DNA of 64,000 nucleotides from Halomonas sp. (GTDB lineage Bacteria; Pseudomonadota; Gammaproteobacteria; Pseudomonadales; Halomonadaceae), in the NCBI RefSeq assembly GCF_017983445.1, contig NZ_JAGOBJ010000003.1, positions 62,001-126,000 of the forward strand. The letters are read 5' to 3'. The notes under the pieces are model-generated. The model had not been told where the DNA came from. It saw only the letters and a program-made list of their open reading frames with translations, and made no database searches. This document shows, one piece after another, positions 21,169-29,573 of the stretch. Each line of letters begins with the position of its first letter. Position 1 is the stretch's first letter. The position numbers and the translations under genes are program-made.

Positions 21169-22998
21169 ATGTGTGGCATCGTCGCGGCGGTTGCGCAACG
21201 TAACGTGCAAGAAATACTGTTAGAAGGGCTTAAACGCCTGGAGTATCGCGGCTACGACTCATCTGGCATGACGGTGTTAGGCGCCAAGAATGAACTTACG
21301 CGCCATCGTGCGTTAGGCAAGGTTGCAGTGCTTGAGCAAACGCTGGAACAACAGGCGTTGCCGGGTACCTCGGGCATTGCACATACGCGCTGGGCAACCC
21401 ACGGCAAGCCCTCAGAAGCCAATGCCCATCCCCACCACAGTGGCCAGCAGGTGGCCGTCGTACATAACGGCATTATTGAGAACTACGAATATATAAAAGA
21501 AACCCTGCAAGCCAGCGGCTATACGTTTGACTCAGAAACCGATACCGAAGTAATCGCTCACTTGCTTTCCGACAAGCTGCAAAGTGGTTTCAGCCTGTTT
21601 GACGCCACTCAGGAAATTGTCAATGGCCTGGGCGGCGCCTATGCCTTGGGGGTCATGAGCAATAAGGAGCCAGGCGTGGTGGTAGGCGCTCGCCAGGGTA
21701 GTCCACTGGTAGTGGGCGTGGGTATCGATGAGGCTTTTTTAGCCTCAGACCCGCTCGCCCTGCTGCAGGTGACCGATCGGTTTATTTACCTGGAAGAAGG
21801 TGATCTGGTCGAACTGCGCGAGAAAGGTCTTATTCGCATCGTGGATCGTGACGGCCATTCGGTAACGAGGCCCGTACACACCTTCGAGCATGGCGATGGT
21901 GCCGCCAGTAAAGGTGATTACCGCCACTATATGCTCAAAGAGATCTATGAGCAGCCCACGGTCATTCAAGCGGTTCTGGAAGGTCGGCTGAGCGGCAACA
22001 GCGTACTGATAGAGAGCTTTGGCCCTGACGCCCAGGTGCTGTTCCAGAAAACACGCCAGATACATATCATCGCTTGTGGCACCAGCTATCACGCGGCCAT
22101 GGTGGCGCGCTATTGGCTTGAGCGTTACGCCTGCGTACCGGTACAGGTTGAAGTGGCATCCGAATACCGTTATCGCCACCCGGTCGTGCCCGAAGGTACC
22201 TTGTTTGTGACACTTTCCCAGTCTGGTGAAACGGCCGATACGCTGGCGGCTCTTCGATTTGCCAAAACCCTGGGTTATGTCGGCACACTGGCGATCTGTA
22301 ACGTGCCGGGAAGCTCCTTGGTGCGCGAGTCCGATATGACGTTGATGACCCGAGCAGGCCCTGAGATCGGTGTTGCCTCGACCAAGGCCTTCACTACCCA
22401 GCTGGTCGCGCTCATGCTGCTGACGTTATCGGTCAGCAAGGCTAAAGGTCAAAAAGAGCATGTAGGCATTGTGGAAGCGCTACACGCGCTCTCCAGCGTC
22501 TGTGAACAGGTACTGGCGCTGGATAACCAGATAGAGACGCTTTCGCAGGCTTTTGCCGAGAAACACCATGCGCTGTTTTTAGGTCGCGGTGCTCACTACC
22601 CGATTGCACTGGAAGGCGCACTCAAGCTTAAAGAAATCTCTTATATTCATGCCGAAGCCTACCCGGCTGGTGAACTCAAGCATGGCCCGCTGGCGCTGGT
22701 GGATAGTGAGATGCCGGTAATTTCGGTCGCGCCCAACGACGACCTGCTGGAGAAGCTGAAGTCCAACCTTCAGGAAGTACGTGCCCGGGGTGGTCAGCTG
22801 TTTGTATTTGCGGATGAAAACGTTGGCATTAAGCCGCAAGACAATATCCAAGTGATTGAATTGCCCCATGTTCACGAAGCTTTGGCACCACTGCTGTATA
22901 CCCTTCCTTTACAGCTCTTGAGCTACCACGTAGCGGTACTCAAAGGCACCGATGTGGATCAACCACGCAACCTGGCAAAAAGTGTCACGGTCGAGTAA
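21169..22998 (+). CDS. glmS: Glutamine-fructose-6-phosphate aminotransferase GlmS
   Basis: A 609-residue enzyme giving glucosamine-6-phosphate, the first committed step of amino-sugar synthesis. The catalytic nucleophile Cys2 (MCGIVAAVAQR) begins the glutaminase domain, which has RWATHGKPS. Two SIS sugar-isomerase domains follow (CGTSYHAAM; GRGAHYPIALEGALKLKE), and the conserved C-terminus ends NLAKSVTVE. AGGAGA lies upstream of the ATG. Confidence 0.98.
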   Translation: MCGIVAAVAQRNVQEILLEGLKRLEYRGYDSSGMTVLGAKNELTRHRALGKVAVLEQTLEQQALPGTSGIAHTRWATHGKPSEANAHPHHSGQQVAVVHNGIIENYEYIKETLQASGYTFDSETDTEVIAHLLSDKLQSGFSLFDATQEIVNGLGGAYALGVMSNKEPGVVVGARQGSPLVVGVGIDEAFLASDPLALLQVTDRFIYLEEGDLVELREKGLIRIVDRDGHSVTRPVHTFEHGDGAASKGDYRHYMLKEIYEQPTVIQAVLEGRLSGNSVLIESFGPDAQVLFQKTRQIHIIACGTSYHAAMVARYWLERYACVPVQVEVASEYRYRHPVVPEGTLFVTLSQSGETADTLAALRFAKTLGYVGTLAICNVPGSSLVRESDMTLMTRAGPEIGVASTKAFTTQLVALMLLTLSVSKAKGQKEHVGIVEALHALSSVCEQVLALDNQIETLSQAFAEKHHALFLGRGAHYPIALEGALKLKEISYIHAEAYPAGELKHGPLALVDSEMPVISVAPNDDLLEKLKSNLQEVRARGGQLFVFADENVGIKPQDNIQVIELPHVHEALAPLLYTLPLQLLSYHVAVLKGTDVDQPRNLAKSVTVE

Positions 22999-23156
22999 TT
23001 GCAGAGTAATAAAAATTAAGCCGGTATGCTAAGATTGCGTTGCATAGGGTGTGGCAATTCGCCGCGCCCTCTGCGTATCCGCTGCGTTGCAGCACTTAGT
23101 TAGTGTGCTTATCATCGTGGCGTTCTCTTTCCTCAATCTCCCAGGATCACGCTGTC

Positions 23157-24623
23157 ATGAAACCACCAAACGCCCTTGCTGCCCGGCTCTCAGCTCGTCG
23201 GGTCGCTTGGTTGTTGATTGCTCTGTGCGCTGTTGTCTTTCCTTCCCTGTCTTACGCTGATGCTGGTCCGCTTGATTTAACCCTCTCCTTTGCCGGTATT
23301 ACCTGTGTGGCTATCTTCATACTTGCCTACGCCCTGGTAATGTCTGAAGAACTCCTTCACATGCGCAAATCGAAGCCCGTGCTGGTAGCGGCGGGGCTTA
23401 TCTGGGCTATCGTGGCATGGGTGTATGTGCAAGCGGGCATGCCTGAAGTGGCCGAAACCGCGTTTCGCGAGACGCTGCTGGAATATACCGAGCTGCTGCT
23501 ATTTTTGCTGGTAGCAATGACGTATATCAACGCGATGGAAGAACGCCGCACCTTCGATGCACTGCGTGCTTGGCTGGTTCGTAAGGGGTTTAGCTATCGC
23601 AGCCTTTTCTGGATTACCGGTTTTCTTGCGTTTGGTATTTCCTCCATTGCCAACAACATGACTACAGCCATGTTGATGTGTGCGGTGGTACTCAAAGTGG
23701 CCGAGGGCGATAAAAAGTTTATCGGCTTATGCTGCGTTAACGTGGTGGTGGCCTCTAACGCAGGCGGCGCGTTCAGCCCGTTTGGGGATATCACCACGTT
23801 GATGGTTTGGCAGGCCGGTCAAGTGCCGTTTGGCGGTTTCTTTGCACTGTTGCTGCCCGCGATCGTTAACTTTACGGTGCCCGCGGTGATCATGAACTTC
23901 TTCATCGTCAATCGCCAGCCAGCAGCCCTTACTGAAAATGTCTGGCTCAAGCGGGGCGCACGGCGAATCATCGTACTGTTTTTGATTACTGTCGCCATTT
24001 CGGTACTCTGCCACTCGATTCTGCACTTGCCGCCGGCCATGGGCATGATGTTTGGCTTGGGATTACTCCAGTTCTTTGGCTACTATCTGCGGCGCAGCCT
24101 GCCACGTTCGCTGGAGCGCAAGCGTGAACGCTATTCGCGTCGGGGTGACTGGAAGAAACTGGAGCAGCTAGGTAGCGTCGTACCGTTTGATATCTTTAGT
24201 CGAATTGCTCGTTCAGAGTGGGACACCTTGCTATTTTTCTACGGAGTTGTGCTTAGCGTGGGCGGTCTTGGCTTCATGGGTTACTTAGCCCTGCTGTCTG
24301 AAACGCTTTACGGCGGCTGGAACCCGGTATGGGCCAACGTAGTGCTAGGACTTATCTCCGCAGTTGTCGATAACATCCCCGTCATGTTTGCGGTGCTCTC
24401 TATGGCGCCGGATATGTCGGAAGGCAACTGGCTGCTGATTACCTTAACCGCTGGCGTGGGGGGCAGCCTGCTTTCAATGGGATCAGCGGCAGGCGTTGCC
24501 TTGATGGGCCAGGCTCGCGGTATCTACACGTTTGCGGTTCACCTGCGCTGGGTGCCGGCTATTTTGCTGGGCTATGCGGCTAGTATTGCAACGCACCTGT
24601 GGATCAACGCGTCGCTTTTCTAA
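23157..24623 (+). CDS. nhaD: Na+/H+ antiporter NhaD
   Basis: A 488-residue membrane protein of the NhaD/IT superfamily, with about 12 spans. An N-terminal signal-like segment ends near SLSYADA. The block SIANNMTTAMLMC and the second-half SAVVDNIPVMFAVLSM match NhaD, which extrudes Na+ or Li+ for protons, mainly at alkaline pH. NhaD is typical of Vibrio, Halomonas and other halophiles. The frame is open to 23103, but ATG at 23157 is preferred because it puts the signal segment at the N terminus. Confidence 0.94.
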   Translation: MKPPNALAARLSARRVAWLLIALCAVVFPSLSYADAGPLDLTLSFAGITCVAIFILAYALVMSEELLHMRKSKPVLVAAGLIWAIVAWVYVQAGMPEVAETAFRETLLEYTELLLFLLVAMTYINAMEERRTFDALRAWLVRKGFSYRSLFWITGFLAFGISSIANNMTTAMLMCAVVLKVAEGDKKFIGLCCVNVVVASNAGGAFSPFGDITTLMVWQAGQVPFGGFFALLLPAIVNFTVPAVIMNFFIVNRQPAALTENVWLKRGARRIIVLFLITVAISVLCHSILHLPPAMGMMFGLGLLQFFGYYLRRSLPRSLERKRERYSRRGDWKKLEQLGSVVPFDIFSRIARSEWDTLLFFYGVVLSVGGLGFMGYLALLSETLYGGWNPVWANVVLGLISAVVDNIPVMFAVLSMAPDMSEGNWLLITLTAGVGGSLLSMGSAAGVALMGQARGIYTFAVHLRWVPAILLGYAASIATHLWINASLF

Positions 24624-24642
24624 ACAATCAATTAGTACGCCA

Positions 24643-24685
24643 CTAAAAACGCCCCTTACCGTTACCGGTAAGGGGCGTTTTAGTA
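24643..24685. terminator. Bidirectional terminator between nhaD and the CBS-domain gene
   Basis: A perfect 12-bp GC-rich stem (24651-24662 with 24667-24678), four-base loop, flanked by A-rich bases on the left and TTTT on the right. It is suitable for both converging genes. Confidence 0.93.
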
Positions 24686-24753
24686 ATAAAGCATCTAAAA
24701 AGTTAACTGATAGACCAACTTTAAAAGCATTTCACTCACTGGCAAGTTCAGCC

Positions 24754-25356
24754 TTACAGGTCGTGTCCGGTAATAACCTGGCAGATATCCGCAAAGCTGC
24801 GCGCCATAGGAACCACGGTGCTTACTTCCTTGCCGACCGCATCTTGAATATCGGTCGCTGAGATCAAGCCACGAATAGTCAGTTCATGCTGGGCATCATA
24901 CTGAGTAATCAGCAGGTGCTGCTCGGTCACGTCTTCCATGATGAGCACAAGATCTTCAATGGTCAGAGCGGAAAGCTGCTCGTACGTCATGGCGCTGAGT
25001 TTGTTCCAGGGTGTCATGATCATGTCAGCGGTAATCTCGTTACGGTCAAGATTACGCTGCTGCATGGCCAGGTTGATGCGCCGTGTGCCGATGACTTCTT
25101 TAGAGGTCAAAATACCAACGCAGTGCTCCTGTTTGTCGATGACAAACAAAAGGCGCACACCGCTGTAACGCATTTTAAGATGCGCCTCGTCGATCGGGGT
25201 GTCTGCCGCTACCGATTGGGGCTTCAGGTTTTGAAAGTCGGTAAGTACTTCTATAGCCGAGCTTTCAGTAGTTAAATGCTTGGCCTTAGGAGATATCAGA
25301 CGCGGTGTTGAGCTGAATTGAATTAACGATTTAGGTGAAAAAGCCACTTGGTTCAT
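24754..25356 (-). CDS. CBS-domain protein
   Basis: A 200-residue soluble protein with a pair of CBS motifs: one around LFVIDKQEHCVGILTSKEVIG (mid-protein) and one near LLITQYDAQHELTIRGLISATDIQ (C-terminal). CBS pairs usually bind adenine nucleotides and regulate partners. No other domain is visible, so the target is unknown. ATG at 25356 is chosen because AGGAG lies eight bases upstream; the frame runs 14 codons further without a better site. TATAAT lies immediately upstream of that ribosome-binding site. Confidence 0.88.
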   Translation of the reverse strand: MNQVAFSPKSLIQFSSTPRLISPKAKHLTTESSAIEVLTDFQNLKPQSVAADTPIDEAHLKMRYSGVRLLFVIDKQEHCVGILTSKEVIGTRRINLAMQQRNLDRNEITADMIMTPWNKLSAMTYEQLSALTIEDLVLIMEDVTEQHLLITQYDAQHELTIRGLISATDIQDAVGKEVSTVVPMARSFADICQVITGHDL

Positions 25357-25455
25357 CAGGGTACTCCTATTATAAGTGGCCAACGGCTGCCTAACCATTG
25401 ACCTAGTACCTTCAGAGTCACAGTTAATTCTTATCAGAACCTTAAGGCATGAAAA

Positions 25456-26814
25456 CTATTCTGAGGGCCCATGGCGCTTGAGCGTTACGTTAACGCGCAG
25501 CCCGCCACCGGGCGCATCATCGAATGTCAGCGTACCGTCATGTTGAGCGACGACCCGCTCGACAATGGATAAGCCCAGCCCAGAGCCTGCGCCAGGGCCT
25601 GCCCGATGAAAGCGCTCTGTTACCGCCTTACGCTCGCTTGGCGGAATCCCTGGCCCCTGGTCATCGACGATCAACGTGATGTTCTCCTCTGCGCCCTTGA
25701 GATAGATCTGGATCGATCCTTTGGGCGGGGAGTGTTGAATGGCATTGCCTACCAGATTCTGGATCAACGTGCCCAGCGCGCCTGGCACCTCGTCTAATGG
25801 CCACTGAGCCGTTTCGTCGGCTTCTAGCTGCAGCGTCTGTTGCTGTTGCCGGGCCAGAGGAAGCAGTTTGGCAAGCGCGTCGCGTACCTCAAATAAAGCA
25901 TCCACCGCGCGTAAGGGTGGGCTTTCTTCATCGGGATCAAGGCGTGCCAAAGTGAGTAGCTGGCTGACCAAATGCGTTGCCCGGGCGACTCCTTGGCGCA
26001 AGTAAACCAGCGACTCCTCACGATCCTGCGGACTTTCCGCGGTTAACGCGTTTTGAGCATGCAGATCAAGTACGGCAAGCGGGGTACGCAGTTCATGTGC
26101 GGCATCGGCAATAAAGCGCTTTTCACGTTCACGCAGGCGCTGAATCCGCATTAATAACCGGTTAAGTGCGCCGGAAATAGTGGCCAGCTCATACGGTAGC
26201 GGCGAGAGTTTAAGCGGCTGAAGGTTATGCGGGTCCCGGTTGCGAATCTGCTCCGCCATACGTGACAGCGGTGAAAGCCCCCAGCCAATACTCCACCACA
26301 GCAGCGTGGCTAGAACGATCAAACCGATAAATTCAGGTAGCAGGGTACGCAGTGCTACCCGCCTGACCAAGCTCAAGCGTACGTCGTCCTGCTCGGCAAC
26401 GACCACCCGCCGCGTGCTCTCGGCAAGCGGCAGCGTATAGGTCTGCCAGGTCTGCCCGCGGTACTGCTGCCTGGAATAGCCTTTCTGGGAGGCGGCAAGA
26501 TGCACCAACGGCGCATCGGCTGAATGAAGCAACAGCGTATCTCCCTCCCAAAGCTGGAACACGAGCGCATTGGGGGTGCGCGGTTCGGTCTGTAAGGTAT
26601 TTTCCACACTCTGCAATAGCGCCTGCTGATAGGCGGGTGGAATCGGCGCCTGCATAAGCTCGCCTAAAAGGTTGGCGTGCCGGGCGAGACTGGCATCGTG
26701 TAGCTGCTGAATTTCATGAGTTGCGTAGCGATAGCTGACCACGCTGATCACCATGATACTGAGCAAAAACAACAGCAGCGTAAGGCCCAGCGTGCGCCGA
26801 CGAATAGAGTTCAC
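25456..26814 (-). CDS. Sensor histidine kinase (QseC/TctE-like)
   Basis: A 452-residue membrane kinase: span 1 at about residues 9-28, periplasmic sensor about 30-155, span 2 about 157-178, HAMP, then the kinase core. Motifs: H-box FIADAAHELRTPLAV, N-box NLVGNAIQHSPP, G1 DDQGPGIPP and G2 GSGLGLSIV. The GTG start overlaps the response-regulator stop (GTGA), so the two are translated together. The signal is unknown; sequence style is that of QseC/PmrB kinases. Confidence 0.93.
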   Translation of the reverse strand: MNSIRRRTLGLTLLLFLLSIMVISVVSYRYATHEIQQLHDASLARHANLLGELMQAPIPPAYQQALLQSVENTLQTEPRTPNALVFQLWEGDTLLLHSADAPLVHLAASQKGYSRQQYRGQTWQTYTLPLAESTRRVVVAEQDDVRLSLVRRVALRTLLPEFIGLIVLATLLWWSIGWGLSPLSRMAEQIRNRDPHNLQPLKLSPLPYELATISGALNRLLMRIQRLREREKRFIADAAHELRTPLAVLDLHAQNALTAESPQDREESLVYLRQGVARATHLVSQLLTLARLDPDEESPPLRAVDALFEVRDALAKLLPLARQQQQTLQLEADETAQWPLDEVPGALGTLIQNLVGNAIQHSPPKGSIQIYLKGAEENITLIVDDQGPGIPPSERKAVTERFHRAGPGAGSGLGLSIVERVVAQHDGTLTFDDAPGGGLRVNVTLKRHGPSE

Positions 26815-27491
26815 CGCTCGCCTCCCTGCGGTGTTTTATCCATCACGTAACCAATCCCCCTTAGCGTGCGGATCACCTCAGGAAACAGCTTGCGCCGCAA
26901 ATGGTGGATATGAACCTCAATGGCATTGCTTTCCACATCTTCATCCCAGCCATAAATCAGACTGGTCAGCGTATCCCGAGTAAACACCCGGTCAGGATGA
27001 CCCATGAATTCTTGCAGCAGGGTAAATTCACGCCGCGAAAGCACAATCGTTTTATCCTGATAGCTGACGCTCAGCGTTAAGGGATCCAACCGAATGCCCC
27101 TACACTCCAGATGGCTATCCAACTGCCCTTGACTGCGACGTAGCAGTGCGCGAAGGCGCGCTTTTAGCTCCTCCACTTCAAAGGGCTTTATCAGATAGTC
27201 GTCGGCTCCGGCATCAAGCCCGGCGATGCGGTCGTTGATACCGTCGCGAGCGGTCAGCACCAGAATAGGAATTTGGCTGCCGTGGCGGCGCACGGCCTTG
27301 ATAATTTGCAGGCCATCCAAGCCCGGCAAGCCTAAATCGAGTATCACGGCATCAAACGGTTCGGACTCTTTAAGTGCTATAAGAGCACTGTTGCCATTGT
27401 CCAATTGATCGACCGTATAGTGCTCCGGCTTGAGCGCCAAGCGAATGCCCGAAGACAAGCTGGCATCATCTTCAACCAGCAATATGCGCAT
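26811..27491 (-). CDS. OmpR-family response regulator (QseB/PmrA-like)
   Basis: A 226-residue regulator: receiver domain with acidic pocket (EDD, residues 7-9), phosphoacceptor Asp52, the conserved T80 and K102, then a winged-helix DNA-binding domain (about 128-220; LSRREFTLL and VHIHHLRRKL). It is the upstream gene of the pair with the kinase. The operator is not identifiable from sequence alone. Confidence 0.95.
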   Translation of the reverse strand: MRILLVEDDASLSSGIRLALKPEHYTVDQLDNGNSALIALKESEPFDAVILDLGLPGLDGLQIIKAVRRHGSQIPILVLTARDGINDRIAGLDAGADDYLIKPFEVEELKARLRALLRRSQGQLDSHLECRGIRLDPLTLSVSYQDKTIVLSRREFTLLQEFMGHPDRVFTRDTLTSLIYGWDEDVESNAIEVHIHHLRRKLFPEVIRTLRGIGYVMDKTPQGGER

Positions 27492-27603
27492 GGTGTCAGC
27501 GACTCCTGTAACGGCTCTGATAGGAAATAACGAAAGGTAGCATCGTTAGGGGGAGTCAGTCAGGATTAACGTCAACGCAAGCAACCCAATGGCGCTTTAA
27601 TTA

Positions 27604-28521
27604 ATGCTAAAACCGACTGTCTGCAGCACTTCTGTGGTTGTCTGCCCTTCAACGCATCGTCGTGAAGCCTTGCTGCACTTGGCGGCCGTCCATGAACCGG
27701 CGCTACAGCCTATGCTGCAAACCGCCTTACAGTCGGCTAAACAAGCCGATGCCTGGGAGGGGCTGTGGGTCTCTCAGCAACAGGGCCGTATTGATGGCGC
27801 TATCTGGGTACAACCACTTGGCAATGCCACGGCGCAGCTGTGGCTTCCCCGCCAGCAAGGCCGCGCTGCACAAGCGCTGTTGCAGGCGGCTTACCGCTGG
27901 ATAGCCGAGCAGAGAATAACGTTTTGCCATACGGTGTTACCCTCTGGCCATTATGCCTGGGAGACAACGCTTCTCGCCCACAATATGACGCGCCTGGCTG
28001 AGCTGTATTACCTGTCAGGCAGTATAACCTCCCCGCTAGCCTCATCTGCCCATAAGCCAGCTGCCATTCAGCTACAGGCTTTTACGGAACTGGATGAATC
28101 GGCTCAAAAAGCGTTGATCGATGGCGTCAGCCAAGCGTCTCTCGACTGCCCAGACTTACGCGAAGCATTGTCTGCTGAAACCCTATTGGCTGGTTTTTAT
28201 CAAAAGGCGCCTTATGCTCCTCATCACTGGTATAGCGTTCACGTGGATAGTCAGCCGGTGGGCGTACTACTACTCTCACCTTTAAAAGACCGCTGCTGGG
28301 AGCTTCTATTAATGGGCGTAGTGCCTCATTGGCGGAGTAAAGGCATTGGTCGAGAAGTGTTGCAGACGGCCTTTCGCCTCGCGTTGCAAGAAGGCGCGAC
28401 CGAGATAATATTGACCGTTGATGCACAAAATACACCCGCCCAACGCCTTTACCAGCAGGCGGGGCTTGCCTGCTATGCTGAGCAGCGCCTGCTTGCCTGG
28501 AAAGTGCCCTATGGTATCTAA
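27604..28521 (+). CDS. GNAT-family N-acetyltransferase
   Basis: A 305-residue protein. The C-terminal GNAT fold (about residues 170-300) has the acetyl-CoA motif A region MGVVPHWRSKGIGREVL and the family end VDAQNTPAQRLYQQAGL. The first half has no recognised motif and may be a degenerate second GNAT domain. The substrate is unknown. The ATG at 27604 lacks a strong ribosome-binding site, so the start is uncertain. Confidence 0.82.
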   Translation: MLKPTVCSTSVVVCPSTHRREALLHLAAVHEPALQPMLQTALQSAKQADAWEGLWVSQQQGRIDGAIWVQPLGNATAQLWLPRQQGRAAQALLQAAYRWIAEQRITFCHTVLPSGHYAWETTLLAHNMTRLAELYYLSGSITSPLASSAHKPAAIQLQAFTELDESAQKALIDGVSQASLDCPDLREALSAETLLAGFYQKAPYAPHHWYSVHVDSQPVGVLLLSPLKDRCWELLLMGVVPHWRSKGIGREVLQTAFRLALQEGATEIILTVDAQNTPAQRLYQQAGLACYAEQRLLAWKVPYGI

Positions 28522-28572
28522 GCGCACGCTTTAGATAGATTAGATAAAATAACGACAAAGTCCTCTAAGCGT

Positions 28573-28692
28573 ATGATGAAACGCATAAATTTGAGGCCAC
28601 CGGTTTTAATGTTAGCCAGCATTTTAATTTTTCTTCTATACTGGGGGCGTTATACTCGGGAACGCTTTCTACTCATGGAGGAAAAGAAATGA
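28573..28692 (+). CDS. Predicted 39-residue membrane micro-protein
   Basis: A short open frame encoding 39 residues: a basic N terminus (MMKRINLRPP), one hydrophobic span (about residues 11-23, VLMLASILIFLLY), then a charged tail (RYTRERF...MEEKK). Its stop overlaps the start of the next small frame in an ATGA, the arrangement of a coupled gene pair. There is no good ribosome-binding site before either of the two adjacent ATGs (28573, 28576), which lowers confidence. No family was recognised. Confidence 0.45.
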   Translation: MMKRINLRPPVLMLASILIFLLYWGRYTRERFLLMEEKK

Positions 28693-28772
28693 AAATTTTA
28701 CTGTGGATTATCATCTTTATTTTTGCAGTGGGTCTTCTTACCCTGACGGGCGTTTTTAAACTTATTTTCTAA
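28689..28772 (+). CDS. Predicted 27-residue single-span membrane micro-protein
   Basis: Encodes 27 residues that are almost entirely one membrane span (KILLWIIIFIFAVGLLTLTG), with a lysine at each end. The ATG is preceded by a strong GGAGGAAAAG ribosome-binding site ending about three bases upstream, better than that of many large genes here. It overlaps the preceding 39-residue frame by ATGA. Small hydrophobic proteins of this sort often modulate larger membrane complexes; no function can be assigned. Confidence 0.6.
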   Translation: MKILLWIIIFIFAVGLLTLTGVFKLIF

Positions 28773-29012
28773 ATAAGCGATAAAAAGCCACCGAAAAGCT
28801 CATGTAAAACATGAGCTTTATGCGTTTAGCGGTTTAAAAAAACGCTTTCTCTCCTCGCTCCGCTATCCAGCGCGAATAACGTGTGCCATGCCCGTTAAAA
28901 ACGAGGCATACTCCTTTTTACCGTGCAAGCTGCTGCCGGTAGCGATTAAAGACGTTACGGGTACGGCGACTCAAAAGGCAAGCCGTGGGTAGGCTAAAGG
29001 GGAGGGGGCTAG
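28773..29012. other. Non-coding region with a perfect hairpin and a possible structured leader
   Basis: At 28795-28819 there is an 11-bp perfect inverted repeat with a three-base loop. It lacks a T-run on the plus strand but is followed by TTTT when read on the minus strand. Further right (about 28921-29004), GC-rich complementary segments can pair: GCCG-GTAGCG with CGTTAC-(GGGTA)-CGGC. They lie ahead of the cytochrome gene and could form a leader structure. No open frame is evident. Confidence 0.35.
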
Positions 29013-29486
29013 GTGAATTTTAAATACATTGCATGTGTTATGACGGCTCTGGCGTCGTTGCCCGCTAGTGCGATGGCTGATGACGAGACGACAGCCCAAC
29101 GTGAAGCACTGGCCAAGCGGCTGGCACCCGTCGGGCAGCTATGCCTGGAAGGGCAGGAATGCACGCCTGCTGAGGCGCCTCAGGCCGCCGTGGATGATGC
29201 GCAAACGGCCGTTGAAGACTCAAACGTCGCCGAGGTGCCCGAGTACGATGGGGAGGCACTCTACGCCCAGGCGAGCTGCGGTGCCTGTCACGCGGCAGGC
29301 ATTGCGGGCGCTCCGGCCACGGGCGACAGCAGCGCCTGGACAGCGCGGCTCACCAAAGGAACGGGCGAGCTGTACGCCAGTGCGATTAACGGCCTTGGCG
29401 CCATGCCGCCCAAAGGGGGGCGGTTTAACTTTAGCGATGACGAAATTAAAGCAATCGTCGACTATATGATCAGCGAGGTCAAATAA
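29013..29486 (+). CDS. Periplasmic c5-type cytochrome c
   Basis: A 157-residue secreted monohaem cytochrome. Signal peptide cleaves near ASAMA-DD (residue 22); an acidic Ala/Glu-rich linker follows (about 50-75); the haem motif CGACH lies near residue 90 and the methionine ligand in LGAMPPKGG near 130. The end FSDDEIKAIVDYMISEV is typical of cytochrome c5. GTG start with GGGGAGGGG upstream. It would carry electrons in the periplasm to an oxidase or reductase. Confidence 0.92.
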   Translation: MNFKYIACVMTALASLPASAMADDETTAQREALAKRLAPVGQLCLEGQECTPAEAPQAAVDDAQTAVEDSNVAEVPEYDGEALYAQASCGACHAAGIAGAPATGDSSAWTARLTKGTGELYASAINGLGAMPPKGGRFNFSDDEIKAIVDYMISEVK

Positions 29487-29573
29487 GTTACCCACAGGCA
29501 GTTTAATGAAACCTCCTGTGGATAGTTTATAACCGGTTATTTCGCTAAAAAGGCCGGTGCCGAGTAAAAGCCT

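Noticed and set aside
28921-29004. Cyclic-di-GMP (GEMM) riboswitch
   Set aside because: Resemblance is limited to a short A-rich/GCC stretch; the conserved order of motifs is absent. It is kept only as a low-interest structured leader.
29488-29525. Two DnaA-box-like sites flanking a weak stem after the cytochrome gene
   Set aside because: Each has one mismatch, and there is no further cluster or AT-rich element. The pair more likely reflects a weak 7-bp hairpin.
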